This document shows positions 60,041 to 64,000 of a stretch of 64,000 bases of DNA, one piece after another (within the stretch, counting starts at the first letter, position 1; each line of letters opens with the position of its first letter). A program made the translations under genes and the position numbers. A model generated the notes under the pieces. It saw only the letters and a program-made list of their open reading frames with translations. It did no database searches and was not told where the DNA came from. The stretch covers positions 25,480,393 through 25,544,392 of the forward strand of contig NC_083568.1 in assembly GCF_019925205.1 (NCBI RefSeq). The letters are read 5' to 3'. Source of the DNA: Metopolophium dirhodum (taxonomy: Eukaryota > Arthropoda > Insecta > Hemiptera > Aphididae).

Positions 60041-60135
60041 TACAGTGAAACATCTCCTACAGGATACCTCTAAATAGCGGACATTTTCTTGGGAACCAAC
60101 TACAAACTGAATCCTGTGAATAGTGGACAAAATTG
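60041..60135 (+). mobile_element. Pogo/Tigger-like terminal fragment
   Basis: TACAGTGAAACATCTCCTAC followed by CTCTAAATAGCGGACA and a tandem-like CCTGTGAATAGTGGACA. This resembles the CAGTGAAACCTC..CGGACA ends of pogo-type elements. No opposite terminus or transposase seen. Confidence 0.4.
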
Positions 60136-62025
60136 TAGTGACTGAGATAGTTGTAGGCCTTCTTCGCTGCGGCGAGCGATATATAATAGCATAATATAAA
60201 ATTATTAATTAAAAACAATGCCTTGTATTAGCAGGAAATTTTAAAATAATAAACAACATATAATAGGCATTAATAACACATCCAAGGCAGGGCGGTATCA
60301 AAGTCGTTACATTTGACAGTTAATAATGAAGCGACCTGCAGCAGATGACCGTCAACGGCTGCTATAAGCCGACCGTTTGTCAAAATGTATCGCATTGCGG
60401 AAAACACTGAAATTAAAAAATGCGTAAAAGAAATCATCAATTATTAAAAGGAAAAATCGAAAAAAAAACAATAGAAATACACATTTAATTTTACATTAAT
60501 TTCAAGTTATGAATATTTTGTTATTTAGTTAAGAGCAGTCTTGAGTGAAGAAGACATCCATCAATAGAACTTTATATTGTTGAGTAGTTAATTTCAGTGA
60601 CTATCTTAGAAGGACACGACGCATTTGACAATCTGAACGTCTTCTGTGGTCACCTGTAATGTTATGAAGGTTGGAGTGGAACTTACCGTGGAAGTGTTTG
60701 TAGAAGGATTTTGTGATGTCTTGAGACTGATTGAATGGTGAAGTTATTATGGAGTGAATATTGTATAAACATAATATGGAAAGATAATACGACCGAGATA
60801 TGGATTTGGACTGGAATGTTCTGTAGTTATGTTTAAGTTTAAGGGCTTGGCAGATCCCTAGAGTTGGATGTCATATGACCATATTATATTATATTGGGTT
60901 CTAAAGAAGTTTATACATGAGTATTTTCGAATTCATCTGAACATATAATATTATTCGTATTTTGGTACATATAGGTGAATGAATTCATAACGGAAATCTC
61001 ATATTCACATACACTGCGCGACCACGCATCCGTGACCTATAAATGTATATACTGTGTAAATATTGTATTTAATGATATTTGTCTTTAGATAAGTTAAATA
61101 ATCAATCATCAGTATCTATTGGTCGTATTCGTATACTGCAGTGGTTCGATTTTATTAGACACGCGGGCTTACAAACTTTGTTGGAAACAATATAAGCACA
61201 TGACAAAGTATACAATAATCTGTAAATAACAATATTATACATTTATAACAATGCAAGATATTCAGGATATAATATTATAGTATAATTAATGTGCTAAGTA
61301 GTACCTAAAATGACATAACTATGTATTATGACGTGTTAATGATCGTCATTCATCACGATACTAACAATAATAACGTTATTGTTTATCTGTTTTCATAAAT
61401 ATAGTATCAGAATAATATAATATGCATAATATACAATATATTAGTACTCATTTAAATACTCCTACATTGTTGGTGTGATTTTTGATTTTCCATTTTAAGG
61501 TTAGGACAACCACCTCGCGTAGAAGATCATTTCAATGTTTCCTGCAAAAATGTATTTTAATTGAAAAATTACTTAATGCTGTGAAAAGAAGGCCGATAAA
61601 AATAGAGGGAATAATTTATTATACACATTTTTGCCTGCCACGTGATTAATATGCTTGCGTACAAATAATAACAATAAAAATAATACAATATAATATGTAT
61701 AATGGTTATGCTCATCAGGTATGTGACATCGGGAGTGAGTACGACAACGACAACGTTTTATAGAAAAAGATTTTTGAATTTAAAAAAAAAATAAAACATT
61801 CCTTTGGGTACCGCTGCTGCAAACGTTACGATAGAAATGCTAAAAAAAATGTCGACCTTAAAATGACCATGCGTGCATATTATGTATGTGGTGTATTGAA
61901 AAAAAAAATTGTACCTATTACCTATTAGTTATTACTCTTTTAAAAATACAAACTATACACACTAGTTGTGAAATATGTACGATATTATTCAGAGATAATT
62001 AATAATGTGAAATGTGCGTCACGAT
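60136..62025. other. Unique sequence; no gene recognised
   Basis: Moderately mixed composition near 60290-60390 and 60600-60740 without a readable frame. The rest is AT-rich. Confidence 0.4.
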
Positions 62026-62300
62026 ACAGGGTGATTTTCTTAGCATGTTCGCCGCATTTTTATGCTTAAACCATACATATATTTTAATTCTGATTTTTGG
62101 AATTTTTAAATATAGACCATAATATTATCATTTTTGAATAATTGACATTTTTTTTAACAAATTAATAAGCCTGATCCTGTAAAAATATAAACCCCTCTAA
62201 TATTTCGTAGGTATTATTTGTTGAGAATTTTTATGTTTCTAAATCAAAATTCGAACGAGTAGTTTTCGAGTTATGTATAACTTTGTGTATTAAGGATAAT
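62026..62300. repeat. Dispersed repeat fragment beginning ATACAGGGTGATTTTC
   Basis: ATACAGGGTGATTTTCTTAG, then GCATGTTCGCCGC, and later GAACGAGTAGTTTTCGAGTT. This is in the style of an old DNA transposon family common in aphids. Only one end is visible. Confidence 0.4.
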
Positions 62301-62473
62301 ATATGTCTATGCCCTATGGTAATAGATGAAGTAGATTTGGAGGATAATAGATGATTTTAAAATTATTGAAATTACTATTGATCTATTAATATAATTACTT
62401 TGTGAAAATGATCCAAAAACATATTCAAAACTACGGGTCAGCTAGGCCAGTCAGCCATAGCTGATTATTAAAT

Positions 62474-63573
62474 TATTATTATTTTAACGGTTTTAACTTT
62501 TAATGACTTTAATATCCGTCGTATCCAGAGCGTTATGTTGTTTTATATAGTATGAATATAACTGAAGGTTGTTAAACGGCGAGCATTTGTCACATTTTTT
62601 TTTCAACTGCAGCCTACCTTAAAGATTTTTTATTATTTCAGACCACCACTGCAGCAGTGTTCGGACTTATCTAGATAATTATTTGTTCATCTTTTATCTT
62701 ATCTAGATAAATAGTTACAATGTATCTAAACGTTCATCTTAGATAATTTTTTTACTAATCTAAATAAATTCATCTAGATACATTTTTTATTGATAAAAAC
62801 CGTGAAATTGTACAGACGCATTTTAAATATTTATACAGATTCTCAAACCAAGTTTATGGTTTATAAATAATGTAATATTTATTTCTATTTTATTTATTTA
62901 TATCATTATTATTATTATGTTCCTAGTGCCCAACTAAAATATACCTAAATTTAAAACCCACTTAAAAAAAAATTGTATCTTTTTTTATTTAGATTAAAAA
63001 GTATTTATCTTTATCTTTATCTAGATAAAAAAAAAATACTTATCTAATCCAAACACTGGATATCACACCGACTTAAAAAAATTAAAATTAAAATAAATAA
63101 CTTATTTAGTAATCAACATTTTTTCATAATTATGATTTGGCCTGTCCTAATAAAATTTCTAGGTTCACGTATGTCCAAGTATAATTAATGTTACATCTAA
63201 TATTACGTATATTTTTGTAAAACCATATTTAAGGATTATTATCCTTAGTAAAAATATTTTAACAACCCAGAAACTACTTATATTATAAATTTGATTTAGG
63301 TACATCGTTCAAGAAAATACTCCTATAAATAATTTGCAGTAAAAAAGGAAGGGGGGAAATAATTTCAGCCGGAACATCGTGTTGCCGGCGCATCACTGCA
63401 GCGGTGGTCTGAAATAATAAAAAAATCTTTAAGGTAGGCTGCAGTTGAAAAAAAACGCGACAAATGCTCGCCGTTTAACAACCATCAGCTATATTCATAT
63501 TATAAGACAACATAACGCTCTGGATCCGACGGATATTAAAGTCGTCAAAAGTTAAAACCGTCATAACAATAAT
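62474..63573. repeat. Second inverted repeat: arms of about 180 bp, interrupted by a TIR element
   Basis: Arms 62474-62654 and 63396-63573 are near-complementary (for example GCAGCCTACCTTAAAGATTT against AAATCTTTAAGGTAGGCTGC, and CCGTCGTATCCAGAGCGTTA against its near complement). They contain CTGCAG and GGCGAGCATTTGTC. The loop holds 62655-63058 plus about 340 bp. Arms this long and similar could be long terminal inverted repeats of a DNA element or an snap-back duplication. Confidence 0.85.
62655..63058. mobile_element. 404-bp TIR element with TATCTAGATA motifs
   Basis: CAGTGTTCGGACTTATCTAG at the left and, at the right on the minus strand, CAGTGTTTGGATTAGATAAG. The motif TTATCTAGATAA or parts of it recurs inside. 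It sits exactly at the end of the left arm of the larger inverted repeat. The 8 bases on either side do not match, so no target duplication supports a simple insertion. hAT-like by end sequence. Confidence 0.55.
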
Positions 63574-64000
63574 ATATCATCGACGAGTAATATTAATAAT
63601 AATAATAATAATGATTTAATAATCGCGTGCCTATACAATGGTATGGATTTACATTTTCCATTAACACGTCGCGCAGTGTCACATCTTCATATCGTCATAA
63701 TCATACACTTGTGTTGACGTTTACCTCTGATGATGAATACATAGTAGCCGATGGTCATATAATGATGTAGGTAAGCAACAGCAGCAGCAGTGTGTGTTCA
63801 GTGATCAGTCCGATCGGCTAATGGCGCATACTTATGTATATAGGAACTACTGCAGCGATGGCGATGTCCGCCGAATGAGACCCATTTATTTGTTTTATCC
63901 GAGCAACAACATTTTTTACCGCAGCGTCTGAATGTCTGATCGAATGTATATTATTACGTGCACCTCTATATATTATAATATTATATAGATACGATACCGC
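63574..64000. other. CpG-containing end of window; no gene recognised
   Basis: (AAT)n at about 63594-63612 and (AGC)5 at about 63778-63790. More CG-containing than average, which could be promoter or 5' region of a gene beyond the window. No start or splice structure is supported. Confidence 0.3.

Overview
The window looks like nuclear DNA from an aphid. It is very AT-rich and full of TACCTA-type simple sequence, insect-type transposable elements and a (TTAGG)4 telomere-like tract. It also holds a fragment of histone H3 and two metazoan histone 3' stem-loops. The species call is inferred from sequence style. I see no intact, clearly functional host gene; the window is mainly transposons, repeats, gene relics and one very large inverted duplication.

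Layout. (1) 1-16957 and 29096-46031 are the two arms of a giant inverted repeat (16957 and 16936 bp) around a 12.1 kb spacer. The left arm runs off the window start. Each arm carries, outside to inside: a hAT-like relic with a BED-finger-like fragment; a 798-bp TIR element full of a GTTCTATGTGCC motif; a dispersed repeat with a non-LTR retrotransposon scrap; unit A of a diverged repeat family with exon-like splice donors; a 5.8-kb Ty3/Gypsy-type LTR element; and units B, C and D of the same family. (2) The spacer 16958-29095 holds two sets of direct repeats, a decayed trimethylguanosine synthase (TGS1-like) pseudogene at about 20.0-20.6 kb, a CpG- and microsatellite-rich stretch at 21.2-23.2 kb, LINE-like debris and a possible zinc-finger relic. 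(3) 46032-47470 is a broken histone locus: two stem-loops, a TATA/CCAAT promoter and the first 14 codons of H3. (4) 47762-48400 is a third copy of the dispersed repeat, with (TTAGG)4 next to it. (5) 49185-54092 is a satellite of 20 units of about 231-243 bp, built from two alternating core types. (6) 54-64 kb holds a complete non-autonomous hAT element with a perfect 8-bp target duplication, a short tandem repeat, a pogo-like terminus, a dispersed repeat and a second, smaller inverted repeat.

How the parts relate. The Gypsy element has the same 4-bp target duplication in both arms, so it inserted before the inverted duplication. Its RT lacks the first catalytic aspartate, and RNase H and the integrase core are gone, so both copies are predicted to be unable to mobilise themselves. 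The inner breakpoint of the palindrome cuts through repeat-family unit D. Unit D continues past the breakpoint on the left but stops there on the right, which suggests the left arm is the source and the right arm the copy. Several arm differences are homopolymer lengths, so assembly error or a false inverted duplication has to be excluded first.
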